DNA of 64,000 bases from Lachnospiraceae bacterium (GCA_024403555.1 JAKSRP010000001.1:62001-126000), one strand, 5' to 3'. Positions 26,294 to 35,806 are shown, counted from the stretch's first letter. The notes: generated from the sequence alone by a model not told the origin. Numbers and translations are program-made.

Positions 26294-26770
26294 ATGTTGG
26301 ACAAAAGCTATTATGAAAAAGCTGATGAAATCATCGCACAGCATGGGGCAGAGCAGAAAGCTTTAATTCCTATTATTCAGGATATTCAGAATGAATATCG
26401 TTATCTTCCCCCAGAATTATTATCTTACGTGGCAGGTAAAATTGGAATTTCAGAAGCAAAAGCATTCAGTGTTGCGACATTTTATGAAAACTTTTCCTTT
26501 GATCCAAAGGGTAAATATGTAATTAAAGTATGTGACGGAACAGCTTGTCATGTACGTAATTCTTTGTCTGTTTTAGACAGACTTTATACAGAACTCGGAC
26601 TTTCTAAAGATAAAGTAACAACAGATGATATGTTATTTACATTAGAAACCGTTTCCTGTCTTGGAGCATGTGGTTTAGCACCAGTTATGATGATCAATGA
26701 AGATGTTTATCCTGCTATGACACCAGATAAAGCAGCAGAGGTCATCCGCAAATTAAGAGAGGAGGCATAA
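26294..26770 (+). CDS. hydC: NuoE-like [2Fe-2S] subunit of the NADH-linked [FeFe]-hydrogenase
   Basis: A 158-residue thioredoxin-fold subunit. It carries four cysteines for one [2Fe-2S] cluster: C-D-G-T-A-C near residues 80-85 and CLGACG later. It corresponds to HydC of electron-bifurcating hydrogenases (also named HndA). Start ATG 26294 has the strong site AGGAGG. Followed by hydB after four bases. Confidence 0.93.
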   Translation: MLDKSYYEKADEIIAQHGAEQKALIPIIQDIQNEYRYLPPELLSYVAGKIGISEAKAFSVATFYENFSFDPKGKYVIKVCDGTACHVRNSLSVLDRLYTELGLSKDKVTTDDMLFTLETVSCLGACGLAPVMMINEDVYPAMTPDKAAEVIRKLREEA

Positions 26771-26774
26771 GAAG

Positions 26775-28655
26775 ATGGCAGTAATCAAAAATCTTGATGA
26801 ATTAAAGGCTATTCAGAGCCAGACAAGCGAACGCATCGATGAAACAAAGTGCAGAATCCTTATTTGTGGTGGTACAGGATGTTTAGCAGGTGGTTCCGGT
26901 CAGATTTACGATAAGATGTGTGAACTCATCAAAGATGATCCAGACGTAGAAGTACATATCGGACCAGAAATCGCTCACGGTGATGTAACTGTTCATAAAA
27001 GTGGATGTCACGGATTCTGTGAGATGGGACCTTTAATGAGAATTGAACCACAGGGTATTCTCTATACTAAGGTAAAATTAGATGATTGTTATGATATTTA
27101 TGAAAAGACAATCAAAAAAGGTGAGGTAGTAACAAGACTTCTTTTCTCCAAAGACGGAAAAGAATATGAAAAACAGGATGAAATTCCATTCTATAAAAAA
27201 CAGACTCGTTTAGTACTTGAAAACTGTGGTCAGATTGATGCTGAAAATATCGAAGAAGCAATCGCAGTTGGTGGTTACCAGGCATTTGCAAAGGCATTAT
27301 TTACTATGACTCCAGAAGAAGTAGTAAAAGAAATTACTGAGTCCAACTTACGTGGTCGTGGGGGCGGCGGTTTCCCAGCAGGCAGAAAATGGTCTCAGGT
27401 TGCAGGTCAGAAAGAAAAAATCAGATACGTTGTATGTAATGGTGATGAAGGTGACCCAGGTGCATTCATGGACCGTTCCGTTATGGAAGGTGACCCTCAT
27501 AAGATGATCGAAGGTATGTTAATCGCAGCTTATGCCGTAAGCGCACAGGAAGGTTATATCTACGTTCGAGCAGAATATCCATTAGCAATCAGCCGTCTTC
27601 GTCTTGCAATTGCACAGGCAGAAGAAAGAGGCTTATTAGGTGACAACATTCTTGGAACTGATTTCAGTTTCAAATTACATATCAACCGTGGTGCCGGTGC
27701 TTTCGTATGTGGAGAAGGTAGTGCCTTAACTGCTTCCATCGAAGGTAATCGTGGTATGCCACGTATTAAGCCACCTCGTACTGTTGAACAGGGTCTTTTC
27801 GCAAAACCAACTGTATTAAATAACGTTGAAACATATGCGAACGTTCCTATGATTATCAACAAAGGTGCTGACTGGTACAAATCCATTGGTCCAGCTAACA
27901 GCCCTGGTACAAAAGCATTTGCCTTAACAGGTGCAGTTAAACATACAGGTCTTATTGAAGTACCTATGGGAACTACACTTCGTGAAGTTATCTTTGATAT
28001 CGGTGGCGGTATTAAAGGTGATGGCAAATTCAAAGCGGTTCAGATTGGTGGACCATCCGGTGGATGTCTTATGACTCCACACTTAGATGTAAATCTTGAC
28101 TTTGACTCCTTAAAGAAATTAGGCGCAATGATTGGTTCTGGTGGTCTTGTAGTAATGGATGACAAGACTTGTATGGTAGAAGTTGCCCGCTTCTTTATGA
28201 ACTTTACACAGAACGAATCCTGTGGTAAATGTGTACCTTGCCGTGAAGGAACAAAACGTATGCTTGAAATCTTAGAACGTATTGTTGCAGGTCAGGGAAC
28301 ATTAGAAGATCTTGATTTATTAGATGAACTCGGAAATATGATCAAAGACACAGCACTTTGTGGACTTGGTAAATCCGCAGCTCTTCCTGTTATGAGTACT
28401 TTAAAGAACTTCCGCGAAGAATACGTTGAACACGTAGTAGATAAGAAATGTCGTGCGAAGAACTGTAAAGCACTCCGTCGCTTTGTAATCAGTCCTGAAC
28501 TTTGTAAGGGATGTTCTAAATGTGCAAGAAACTGTCCAGTTGGCGCGATCAGTGGACAGATTCGCAATCCATTTACAATTGACTACAACACATGTATCAA
28601 GTGTGGTGCCTGTGAAGATGCTTGTGCATTCCACGCAATCCATATTGAAGACTAG
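26775..28655 (+). CDS. hydB: NuoF-like NADH- and FMN-binding subunit of the hydrogenase
   Basis: A 626-residue flavoprotein that exchanges electrons with NADH. Order of parts: an N-terminal thioredoxin-like [2Fe-2S] domain (ILICGGTGCLAG and GCHGFCEMGP); the NADH/FMN Gly-rich loop RGRGGGGFPAGRKW; GDEGDPGAFMDRS; the [4Fe-4S] site ESCGKCVPCREGTKR with a distal CGLG Cys; and a C-terminal pair of [4Fe-4S] motifs (CKGCSKCARNCP and CIKCGACEDAC). This layout is that of HydB in bifurcating hydrogenases. Confidence 0.95.
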   Translation: MAVIKNLDELKAIQSQTSERIDETKCRILICGGTGCLAGGSGQIYDKMCELIKDDPDVEVHIGPEIAHGDVTVHKSGCHGFCEMGPLMRIEPQGILYTKVKLDDCYDIYEKTIKKGEVVTRLLFSKDGKEYEKQDEIPFYKKQTRLVLENCGQIDAENIEEAIAVGGYQAFAKALFTMTPEEVVKEITESNLRGRGGGGFPAGRKWSQVAGQKEKIRYVVCNGDEGDPGAFMDRSVMEGDPHKMIEGMLIAAYAVSAQEGYIYVRAEYPLAISRLRLAIAQAEERGLLGDNILGTDFSFKLHINRGAGAFVCGEGSALTASIEGNRGMPRIKPPRTVEQGLFAKPTVLNNVETYANVPMIINKGADWYKSIGPANSPGTKAFALTGAVKHTGLIEVPMGTTLREVIFDIGGGIKGDGKFKAVQIGGPSGGCLMTPHLDVNLDFDSLKKLGAMIGSGGLVVMDDKTCMVEVARFFMNFTQNESCGKCVPCREGTKRMLEILERIVAGQGTLEDLDLLDELGNMIKDTALCGLGKSAALPVMSTLKNFREEYVEHVVDKKCRAKNCKALRRFVISPELCKGCSKCARNCPVGAISGQIRNPFTIDYNTCIKCGACEDACAFHAIHIED

Positions 28656-28667
28656 GAGGTTACGAAG

Positions 28668-30350
28668 ATGAAATATATGACAATTAACAACCGTAAGGTT
28701 GCATTTGACGACGAAAAGAACGTTTTATCCGTACTCCGTAAGGCTGGAATCAACCTTCCAACATTCTGTTACCATTCAGAATTATCTACTTATGGAGCAT
28801 GTCGTATGTGTGTAGTAGAAGATGATCGTGGAAGAATTTTTGCTTCCTGTTCTGAAACTCCTCGTGATGGTATGGTAATCTACACAAATACACCAAAATT
28901 ACAGCATCATCGTAAGATGATCATCGAGCTCTTACTTGCTTCCCACTGTCGTGACTGTACAACTTGTCATGCGAATGGAACATGTGAGCTTCGTCAGTTA
29001 GCATTACAGTTAGGCGTATCTTATGTACGTTTCAAAAACTATAAAGAACAGGTTCCAATTGATGAAACTTCTCCAAGTATCGTAATTGACCAGAATAAAT
29101 GTATCCTTTGTGGTGACTGCGTACGTACTTGTGAAGAAATTCAGGGTATCGGCGTATTCGATTTCGCATATCGTGGATCTAAGATGAAGGTAACACCAGC
29201 ATTTAATCGTAAGATGAGTGAAACAGACTGTGTTGGCTGTGGTCAGTGCCGTCTTGTATGTCCAACAGGTGCTATTACGATTAAGACAAACTTCCGTCCT
29301 GTATGGGAAGCACTTGCAGATAAGAATACTCGCGTAGTAGCTCAGATTGCTCCTGCTGTTCGAGTTGCCATTGGTGATAAATTTGGCCTTGAAAAAGGTA
29401 GAAATGCTATCGGTAAATTATCTGCAGCTCTTCGTATGATGGGATTTGATGAAGTTTATGATACAAACCTTGGTGCAGATATCACAGTTATTGAAGAAGC
29501 AAAAGAATTCGTGGAACGTCTTGAAAAGAATGAAAATCTTCCACTTTTCACTTCCTGTTGTCCAGGATGGGTTAAATTCTGTGAAAACAAACATCCAGAA
29601 ATGGCAAAACACATTTCCACATGTCGTTCTCCACAGTCCATGTTTGGTGCAATCATTAAGGAAGAAGCAAGATGCAATCCGAAAGATGAAAGAAAGACTA
29701 TGGTAGTTTCCATCATGCCATGTACTGCTAAGAAGGGTGAAATTCTTCGTCCAGAACACTATGATGATGGCGAACCTGTTGTAGATTATGTTCTTACAAC
29801 ATCTGAAGTTTCCCGTATGATCAAGGAAGCTGGTATGGATCTTTCTCAGATTACACCAGAAGCTCTTGATATGCCATTTGGTATTGCTTCCGGTGCAGCA
29901 GCAATCTTTGGTGTAACTGGTGGTGTTACAGAAGCGGTTATCCGTCACGTAGTTGGTGACAGCACTTCTGCAACTCTTGCTGATATCAGCAACATCGGTG
30001 TTCGTGGTACTGCTCAGGTAAAAGAATTTGAAGTAACTGTTGGCGACCGTGATGTAAAAATCGCAGTTGTTCACGGCTTAAAAGCAGCAGATGAACTGTT
30101 AACTAAGATGGAAAAAGGCGAAGTATACTATGACTTCGTAGAAGTTATGGCTTGTAAACGTGGATGTATTGCAGGTGGTGGTCAGCCACTTCCATTCGGA
30201 CCTCGTACAAAGAATGCTCGTTATAAAGGTCTTTATAAGATTGACAGCAAGTCCCAGATTAAGATTTCTCAGGACAACCCAATCGTTATGAATATGTATG
30301 ATACAATCTTAAAGGGCAAAGAACATAAATTACTTCACAATCAGAAATAA
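28668..30350 (+). CDS. hydA: [FeFe]-hydrogenase catalytic subunit
   Basis: Reduces protons to H2, or the reverse. The 560 residues contain an N-terminal [2Fe-2S] domain (GACRMC), a His/Cys [4Fe-4S] site (HCRDCTTC), two ferredoxin clusters (CILCGDCVRTC and CVGCGQCRLVCP) and the H-cluster motifs TSCCPGW (about 295), MPCTAKKGE (about 350) and MACKRGCIAGGGQP (about 494). In the third motif Lys-Arg replaces the common Pro-Gly. With hydC and hydB it forms a three-subunit complex expected to couple NADH and reduced ferredoxin oxidation to H2 release. Maturases HydE/F/G are not in the window. Confidence 0.96.
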   Translation: MKYMTINNRKVAFDDEKNVLSVLRKAGINLPTFCYHSELSTYGACRMCVVEDDRGRIFASCSETPRDGMVIYTNTPKLQHHRKMIIELLLASHCRDCTTCHANGTCELRQLALQLGVSYVRFKNYKEQVPIDETSPSIVIDQNKCILCGDCVRTCEEIQGIGVFDFAYRGSKMKVTPAFNRKMSETDCVGCGQCRLVCPTGAITIKTNFRPVWEALADKNTRVVAQIAPAVRVAIGDKFGLEKGRNAIGKLSAALRMMGFDEVYDTNLGADITVIEEAKEFVERLEKNENLPLFTSCCPGWVKFCENKHPEMAKHISTCRSPQSMFGAIIKEEARCNPKDERKTMVVSIMPCTAKKGEILRPEHYDDGEPVVDYVLTTSEVSRMIKEAGMDLSQITPEALDMPFGIASGAAAIFGVTGGVTEAVIRHVVGDSTSATLADISNIGVRGTAQVKEFEVTVGDRDVKIAVVHGLKAADELLTKMEKGEVYYDFVEVMACKRGCIAGGGQPLPFGPRTKNARYKGLYKIDSKSQIKISQDNPIVMNMYDTILKGKEHKLLHNQK

Positions 30351-30368
30351 TTATTTTTAAAATAACAA

Positions 30369-30404
30369 AGGAGCTGTTACAAAACTGTAACAGCTCCTTA
30401 TCCT
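30369..30404. terminator. Bidirectional terminator between hydA and tadA
   Basis: GGAGCTGTTACA pairs with TGTAACAGCTCC around AAAC. T-rich sequence follows on the minus side and a weaker T-rich stretch on the plus side. It separates two convergent operons. Confidence 0.8.
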
Positions 30405-30902
30405 TTATTCCATATTTTCTGATTGTGAAGCTTTTTTTGCTTCTTTTTTCTTTCGGCGAAGTTCGCGGAAGAAATCGGACATTAATGCTGAGCATTCTTC
30501 CTCACAGACACCAGTCACTTTTTCTACTTGGTGGTTAAACTGTTTCATGGCGAGCAAATCGATGATGGATCCGGCACAGCCGGCTTTTCCATTCATGCAT
30601 CCAATCACCACTTTATCAATTCTTGACTGAACTAATGCTCCGGCACACATCTGACAAGGTTCTAATGTGACATACATCGTACAGCCTTCGAGTCTCCAGT
30701 CCCCAATCTTTTTTGTTGCCTTTTTGATGGCATTGATTTCCGCATGAGCCAAAGTGCTCTTTTCTTTGTTTCGCTTGTTATATCCGCGGGCGATGACTTT
30801 GTCTTCGTAGACAATGATACAGCCAATCGGTACATCGCCGATGGCAGCAGCCTTTTTTGCCTGTTTGATGGCCTGCTTCATATATTTTTCGTCTTGTGTC
30901 AT
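30405..30902 (-). CDS. tadA: tRNA-specific adenosine deaminase
   Basis: Converts A34 to inosine in tRNA-Arg (ACG). The 165 residues show the zinc deaminase motifs HAEINAI (His and catalytic Glu) and EPCQMCAGALVQ. The C-terminal tail is Lys/Glu-rich. It is the last gene of the proS-cca-tadA minus operon. This tadA is unrelated to the Tad pilus ATPase of the same name. Confidence 0.95.
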   Translation of the reverse strand: MTQDEKYMKQAIKQAKKAAAIGDVPIGCIIVYEDKVIARGYNKRNKEKSTLAHAEINAIKKATKKIGDWRLEGCTMYVTLEPCQMCAGALVQSRIDKVVIGCMNGKAGCAGSIIDLLAMKQFNHQVEKVTGVCEEECSALMSDFFRELRRKKKEAKKASQSENME

Positions 30903-30911
30903 GGCTGCCTC

Positions 30912-32261
30912 CTATTTAAGATGTTCCATTTCGGTAACCATACAAAGAAGCAAATCTTTATTATTGAGTTTTGGATCATCGAGAACCATGAAAAGCAGCA
31001 TATCAAGAATTTCTCCCATATGCTTTCCTGGTTTAATGCCAAGGCGAATCAAATCTCCACCATTGATTGCTAAATCCTTGATGGTGAGACAATCCATATC
31101 TGCAACGATTTCCTCAAATAAATCCATAGTGAGTGCAAGAATCTCAAGTTTATCCATGCGTTGATGCATACTCTGTGCTAAAATGTCTGCTTTTTGCACT
31201 TCAAAGAGAAGTCTTGTGTTTTCAACACCGATTTTATTTGCCAGACGACGAATGCTTCGTTTGTTAATTTCTTCTTTCGTCATGAAACGCCAGTCGTGCC
31301 ATTTTACAAGTGTGATTACCTGATTTTTTGTCGCATTATCGAATTTTAAGCGGTTCATAACGGTTCTTGCGATATCACCACTTATGAGCGGATGTTGATA
31401 AAAATGGTCGATTCCATTCTCATCGGTTGTCCTTGTGGCAGGCTTTCCACTGTCATGAAGAAGCATTGCATAGCGAAGAACGGGTGTTGCTTTCACATGC
31501 TGCATTGCAGTTAATGAGTGGATTCCTACATTGTACATATGATGTGGATGGTTCTGAGGAGTTGCCATCATTACATCCCATTCCGGTAAGATGATTTTCG
31601 TGATGCCCATCTCATATGCGGTTAAGATGATTTCTGGATGATCGGATGTGATCATCTTTGTAAATTCTTCACGAATTCGTTCGGCACTGATGTCTTTTAA
31701 AAATTCTTTCTTTTCAGCCATCGCTTTTTGGGTTTCTTCTTCGATAGTGAAATCAAATCGGGCTGCAAAGCGTAGTGCACGAAGAATACGAAGTGCATCC
31801 TCATCAAAACGGTCTCTTGCTACACCCACACAACGAATAATACCCTGTTCAAGGTCTTCCTTGCCATGGTGAAGATCCACAAGTCCAGCTTCATCATTGT
31901 AAGCCATGGCATTGATCGTGAAATCTCTTCGAAGCACATCTTCTGCCAAAGATTTTGTAAAAATCACTTCCGTTGGACGGCGGTGATCCACATAATCGCC
32001 GTCCATACGGTAGGTTGTAACTTCGTAAGGCTCTTTATCCATCATGATGGTCACGGTTCCGTGCTGCAGTCCCGTGTCGATGGTATGAGCAAATAATTCC
32101 TTCACTTCGTAAGGAGACGCAGAGGTGGTGATATCCCAGTCTTTTGGAATTTGTCCAAGAAGGGAATCTCTGACACAGCCCCCTACCACATAGGCCTCAT
32201 AGCCATGGTCCTGAAGGGTATGAATGATGTAGTTTGCATGTTTCGGAATGTTAATTTTCAT
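30912..32261 (-). CDS. cca: CCA tRNA nucleotidyltransferase
   Basis: Adds or repairs the 3' CCA of tRNAs. The 449 residues include the GGCVRDSLLGQIPKDWDI motif with the two metal-binding Asp residues, RRDFTINAMAY, ALRFAARFDF and a C-terminal HD domain (MLLHDSGKP). The tRNA-Met in this window has no encoded CCA, so such an enzyme is needed. It lies directly after proS. Confidence 0.96.
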   Translation of the reverse strand: MKINIPKHANYIIHTLQDHGYEAYVVGGCVRDSLLGQIPKDWDITTSASPYEVKELFAHTIDTGLQHGTVTIMMDKEPYEVTTYRMDGDYVDHRRPTEVIFTKSLAEDVLRRDFTINAMAYNDEAGLVDLHHGKEDLEQGIIRCVGVARDRFDEDALRILRALRFAARFDFTIEEETQKAMAEKKEFLKDISAERIREEFTKMITSDHPEIILTAYEMGITKIILPEWDVMMATPQNHPHHMYNVGIHSLTAMQHVKATPVLRYAMLLHDSGKPATRTTDENGIDHFYQHPLISGDIARTVMNRLKFDNATKNQVITLVKWHDWRFMTKEEINKRSIRRLANKIGVENTRLLFEVQKADILAQSMHQRMDKLEILALTMDLFEEIVADMDCLTIKDLAINGGDLIRLGIKPGKHMGEILDMLLFMVLDDPKLNNKDLLLCMVTEMEHLK

Positions 32262-32293
32262 ACGATACTAAATACTATTCTAAAAAATACTTC

Positions 32294-34033
32294 TTATTTG
32301 TAATCTTCTACTTTTTCGTTGATATCAGCAAATAATTTTGCTTTTAAGCCAGTGATGAAGTCAAATGCTTCGTCCATTGGTACCATTTCTTTCACTGCTT
32401 TGTCTCTTGTAGAGATTTCAAGACAGCCATTCTTTAAGTTACGTGGAGAAACAGTTACACGAATTGGAACACCGAAAAGGTCTGCGTCAGCGAACATTTC
32501 ACCTGGACGTACTTTACGGTCATCGTATAATACTTCAACGCCTGCTTTCTGTAATTTGTTGTAATATTCATCAGCAACTGCTTTTACTTCTTCGTTGTCT
32601 GGACGTAAGCAGCAGATCTGAACTTCCCATGGAGCGATGGAGATTGGCCAGATTGGACCGTAGTCATCATGACGTTCTTCACAAACAGAAGCAGCAAGAC
32701 GGCCAACACCGATACCGTAGCATCCCATAATTGGATTCTTTAATTTTCCGTCGCTGTCTGTATAAGTCATACCCATGGATTCTGTATATTTTGTTCCAAG
32801 CTGGAAGATGTTGCCTACTTCGATACCACGTTTGATTGTGATAGTCTTCTTACCGCAGCATGGGCAAATGCCACCTTCCTGGATTTTGGAAATGTCTACA
32901 TATTCTACGGAGTCTAAATCTCTTTCAAGGTTAAGTCCTGCGTAGTGATATCCTTCTTTGTTTGCACCGGCAACAACTGCATCAAGTCCTTTTAAAGAAT
33001 TGTCGATGAAGTAAGTTACTTTGTCAGAAATACCATATGGTCCGATGTAACCTGCTACAAGTGGAGCATCTTCTGTGATTTCTGCTGGATGGATATCTTC
33101 TCCAACTAAGTTACGAAGTTTTGTTTCATTTACTTCATAGTCACCACGTACAAATGCTACTACATAAGTGTCATCCATATTTCTCTGGTAAACAACGGCT
33201 TTACAGGAATCTTCTACTGGTGCTTTTAAGAAAGCACAAACATCTTCAATTGTCTTGCAGTCTGGTGTTTCGATGCATTCTAATTCTTTTACACCTTTGG
33301 AAATATTCTCAACAGTTGTAGCAGCAGCTTCCATATTGGCACGGTAGTCACAGTCTGTACAGATAACGATGGAGTCTTCTCCAGCTGCTGTAAGTAACAT
33401 ATACTCGTGGGATACGGAACCACCCATCATACCAGAGTCAGATGCTACAGTTACAACTTCAGGTACACCAGCTCTCTGGAATACACGGTTATATGCTGTA
33501 TAGCATTCATCGTAGTATTTTTCAAGGTCTTCCTGAGATGTATGGAAAGAATATGCATCTTTCATTGTGAATTCACGAACTCGGATCATACCAGCACGTG
33601 GACGAGCTTCATCACGGAATTTTCTCTGAATCTGGTAGATCATGAATGGATACTGCTGATAGGACTGAGCATATTCACGTACTAAATGTACAGCAGCTTC
33701 TTCGTGAGTCATACCAAGTACCATACGGGAGTTGTTACGGTCAGAGAAACGAAGTAATTCGCTTCCTACAGATTCATAACGTCCGGACTGATCCCAGAGA
33801 TCTGCTGGCATTGTTACAGGGAATAATACTTCCTGACCATCGATCATGTTCATTTCTTCACGGATGATCTTTTCGATTTTTGTTGTTACTCTTCTTAAGA
33901 TTGGGTATTCAGAAAAAATACCATTGCCTACATATTTCATGTAGCCACCACGAACCATTAAAGCATGGCTGTCGATGACACAGTCTGCAGGTCTTTCTTT
34001 AAAACGCTGGCTTACTAATTTGCTAACTTTCAT
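32294..34033 (-). CDS. proS: Prolyl-tRNA synthetase (bacterial type)
   Basis: Charges tRNA-Pro. The 579 residues are the long bacterial form: class II motif 2 near RKFRDEARPRAGMIRVREF, an inserted editing domain (about residues 230-390), motif 3 in GIGVGRLAAS and a C-terminal anticodon-binding domain. Start ATG at 34033 has GGAGGAAAG upstream. Expression is controlled by the T-box leader that precedes it. Confidence 0.97.
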   Translation of the reverse strand: MKVSKLVSQRFKERPADCVIDSHALMVRGGYMKYVGNGIFSEYPILRRVTTKIEKIIREEMNMIDGQEVLFPVTMPADLWDQSGRYESVGSELLRFSDRNNSRMVLGMTHEEAAVHLVREYAQSYQQYPFMIYQIQRKFRDEARPRAGMIRVREFTMKDAYSFHTSQEDLEKYYDECYTAYNRVFQRAGVPEVVTVASDSGMMGGSVSHEYMLLTAAGEDSIVICTDCDYRANMEAAATTVENISKGVKELECIETPDCKTIEDVCAFLKAPVEDSCKAVVYQRNMDDTYVVAFVRGDYEVNETKLRNLVGEDIHPAEITEDAPLVAGYIGPYGISDKVTYFIDNSLKGLDAVVAGANKEGYHYAGLNLERDLDSVEYVDISKIQEGGICPCCGKKTITIKRGIEVGNIFQLGTKYTESMGMTYTDSDGKLKNPIMGCYGIGVGRLAASVCEERHDDYGPIWPISIAPWEVQICCLRPDNEEVKAVADEYYNKLQKAGVEVLYDDRKVRPGEMFADADLFGVPIRVTVSPRNLKNGCLEISTRDKAVKEMVPMDEAFDFITGLKAKLFADINEKVEDYK

Positions 34034-34098
34034 TTATCTTTCCTCCTAAAATTGACATATAAATTGATACAACATGAATTTTCCGCGAGTTGTATCAA

Positions 34099-34372
34099 TA
34101 AAAAAATCCTAAATATAGCATACCTGCTATATTTAGGACGAATATAATCCGCGTTACCACCTAAAATTCAGATAGTTCTTCTATCTGCTCTCTGTATGAG
34201 CTGCTAATATAAAATGCTTACTCACTTGCCTTTGATAACGGTGGCACTCCGACAGGTTTTGGCCTGCTGCTCCCAGGTAGGTTCAACAGCTTTTCACCGA
34301 AATCTCGCACCAACCGATTCCTCTCTGAACGCTTCTGGCTGTCTACTAGTCTGTTCGACGCATTTGTTTTAT
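34099..34372 (-). ncRNA. T-box leader (proline) of proS
   Basis: Read on the minus strand. An AGAGAG-GAATCGG element is followed by a specifier loop GAA-CCT-ACCTGGGAGC with the proline codon CCT at 34281-34279. The T-box sequence AGGTGGTAACGCG is at 34162-34150. A terminator, TCCTAAATATAGCA / TGCTATATTTAGGA plus seven T, ends near 34099. Uncharged tRNA-Pro should stabilise the antiterminator and allow proS-cca-tadA expression. Confidence 0.95.
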
Positions 34373-34399
34373 GGTAGCATAATTCGAAAAAAAGGTCAA
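34371..34399 (-). promoter_or_regulatory. Predicted promoter of the proS T-box unit
   Basis: On the minus strand: TTGACC (34399-34394), a 17-base spacer and TACCAT (34376-34371). Confidence 0.6.
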
Positions 34400-34441
34400 A
34401 TTATATTTGAGTATGGAAAGGTATCATAAGCTTTGCGTAGC

Positions 34442-34470
34442 TTGACATTTTGTCAGTCTCATACTATAAT
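34442..34470 (+). promoter_or_regulatory. Predicted sigma-A promoter of aroB
   Basis: TTGACA (34442-34447), a 17-base spacer and TATAAT (34465-34470). Its position shows that the aroB reading frame cannot start at the upstream ATG 34450. Confidence 0.85.
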
Positions 34471-34490
34471 CACTTTAGCACGTTAAAGTG
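34471..34490 (+). promoter_or_regulatory. Palindrome at the aroB transcription start
   Basis: CACTTTA and TAAAGTG flank a 6-base centre directly after the -10 box. It covers the expected start site, so it may be an operator or a 5' RNA hairpin. Confidence 0.45.
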
Positions 34491-34539
34491 CGAAAACAAC
34501 ACAAACAGTAAACAAACATATTATAAAGGAGAAGTAACG

Positions 34540-35562
34540 ATGAAATTACATATGCAGACAGCTTCTGCAGCTTATGATATTATTCTCGAACGTGGCGTCA
34601 TTGGAAGAATAGGAGAATATATCGATCTTAACCGAAAGGTGCTGATTTTAACCGATCAGAATATCCCACAGAAGTGGATTGATATTGTAAGTGAACAGTG
34701 TGATAATTCCATGGTCTATAAGGTTCCTGGCGGGGAAGACTCAAAGAGCATGAAAGTGTATGAAGAAGTGTTAAATGCCTGTCTTGATTTTCATATGGGC
34801 AGAAAAGATTTGATGATCGCTGTTGGTGGTGGTGTGATTGGAGATTTATGTGGATTTGTGGCAGCAAGTTACATGAGAGGCATTGATTTTATGTCGATTC
34901 CAACGACCACTTTATCTCAGATTGACTCTAGTATTGGTGGGAAAACGGCCATTAATCTTGGAAAAGTAAAAAATATTGTCGGTGCATTTCATCAGCCAAA
35001 GTTAGTTCTTGTTGACCTTGATACGTTATCTACCTTGCCAGATCGTCATGTGAAGAATGGACTTGTAGAAGCAATAAAAGCTGGATTGATCAGGGATCCT
35101 GAACTTTTTGAACTTTTCGAGCAGGATGATTATATGGAACACTTAGAAGAAATCATTTACCGATCTTTATGTATGAAGAGGGATGTGGTAAGTCAGGATG
35201 AGAAGGAAGGCGGCCTTCGTAAAATCTTAAATTTCGGCCATACAATTGGGCATGGAATCGAAGCTTATTATAATTTAGAAACCTATTACCATGGAGAATG
35301 CGTGGCAATGGGAATGTTCTATTTTCTTGGGGATGAAAATTTAAAAGAGAGACTTTTGGCGATTTGTAATCGTATGGGCATTCCGGCAAATGCTCCGATC
35401 GATGTGAATGCGGTATATGAGGTTACCACCATGGATAAAAAGGCTTCCGGTGGCTTGATCAGTACCATCTGGGTAGATGAAATTGGAAAAGCTTATATAA
35501 AAGATGTGCCTCAGGAAGAAATCCGTGCAATCTTGCAAGGAAAATCCCTTGACAACAAATAA
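34540..35562 (+). CDS. aroB: 3-dehydroquinate synthase
   Basis: Second step of the shikimate pathway (DAHP to 3-dehydroquinate, NAD and metal dependent). The 340 residues show the GGEDSKSMKVYE and AVGGGVIGDLCGFVAASYMR motifs, metal ligands in KAGLI and NFGHTIGHGIE. ATG 34540 follows AAAGGAGAAG; the in-frame ATG at 34450 lies inside the promoter. A promoter for the SRP RNA is embedded in its last codons. Other aro genes are not adjacent. Confidence 0.96.
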   Translation: MKLHMQTASAAYDIILERGVIGRIGEYIDLNRKVLILTDQNIPQKWIDIVSEQCDNSMVYKVPGGEDSKSMKVYEEVLNACLDFHMGRKDLMIAVGGGVIGDLCGFVAASYMRGIDFMSIPTTTLSQIDSSIGGKTAINLGKVKNIVGAFHQPKLVLVDLDTLSTLPDRHVKNGLVEAIKAGLIRDPELFELFEQDDYMEHLEEIIYRSLCMKRDVVSQDEKEGGLRKILNFGHTIGHGIEAYYNLETYYHGECVAMGMFYFLGDENLKERLLAICNRMGIPANAPIDVNAVYEVTTMDKKASGGLISTIWVDEIGKAYIKDVPQEEIRAILQGKSLDNK

Positions 35563-35577
35563 AAAGTCTGATAAGAT
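35549..35577 (+). promoter_or_regulatory. SRP RNA promoter inside the end of aroB
   Basis: TTGACA (35549-35554), a 17-base spacer and TAAGAT (35572-35577); the -35 is formed by the last aroB codons. Confidence 0.8.
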
Positions 35578-35581
35578 TATA

Positions 35582-35766
35582 GACCGTATGGAAAACTAAC
35601 TATACGGGTGAGAGTTGCCCGGTATTGGTGGCGGTGAAGCCCTAGTCTTGTGCGGTAAGGCCCGGGAACCGTGTCAGGTCGGGAACGAAGCAGCACTAAC
35701 CGGTAAACCTTAGGTGCCACGAGGAAGCTTGGGTGGAGTCACCTTTACCGGGCAGCTCTTACGAAT
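35582..35766 (+). ncRNA. ffs: Signal recognition particle RNA (4.5S/6S type)
   Basis: The conserved helix 8 signature is present: GTGTCAGGTCGGGAACGAAG followed by CAGCAC, the binding site for Ffh. The long closing helix forms between GAGTTGCCCGGTA near the 5' end and TACCGGGCAGCTC near the 3' end. A separate 5' hairpin, CCGTAT/ATACGG, suggests an Alu-like part, so this is a larger Gram-positive form of about 185 nt. The ends are estimates from the promoter and the closing helix. It is located after aroB rather than beside dnaX. Confidence 0.92.
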
Positions 35767-35806
35767 AATCGAAAATATCATACTTTCGAACCAGAACGTT
35801 TGAAGA

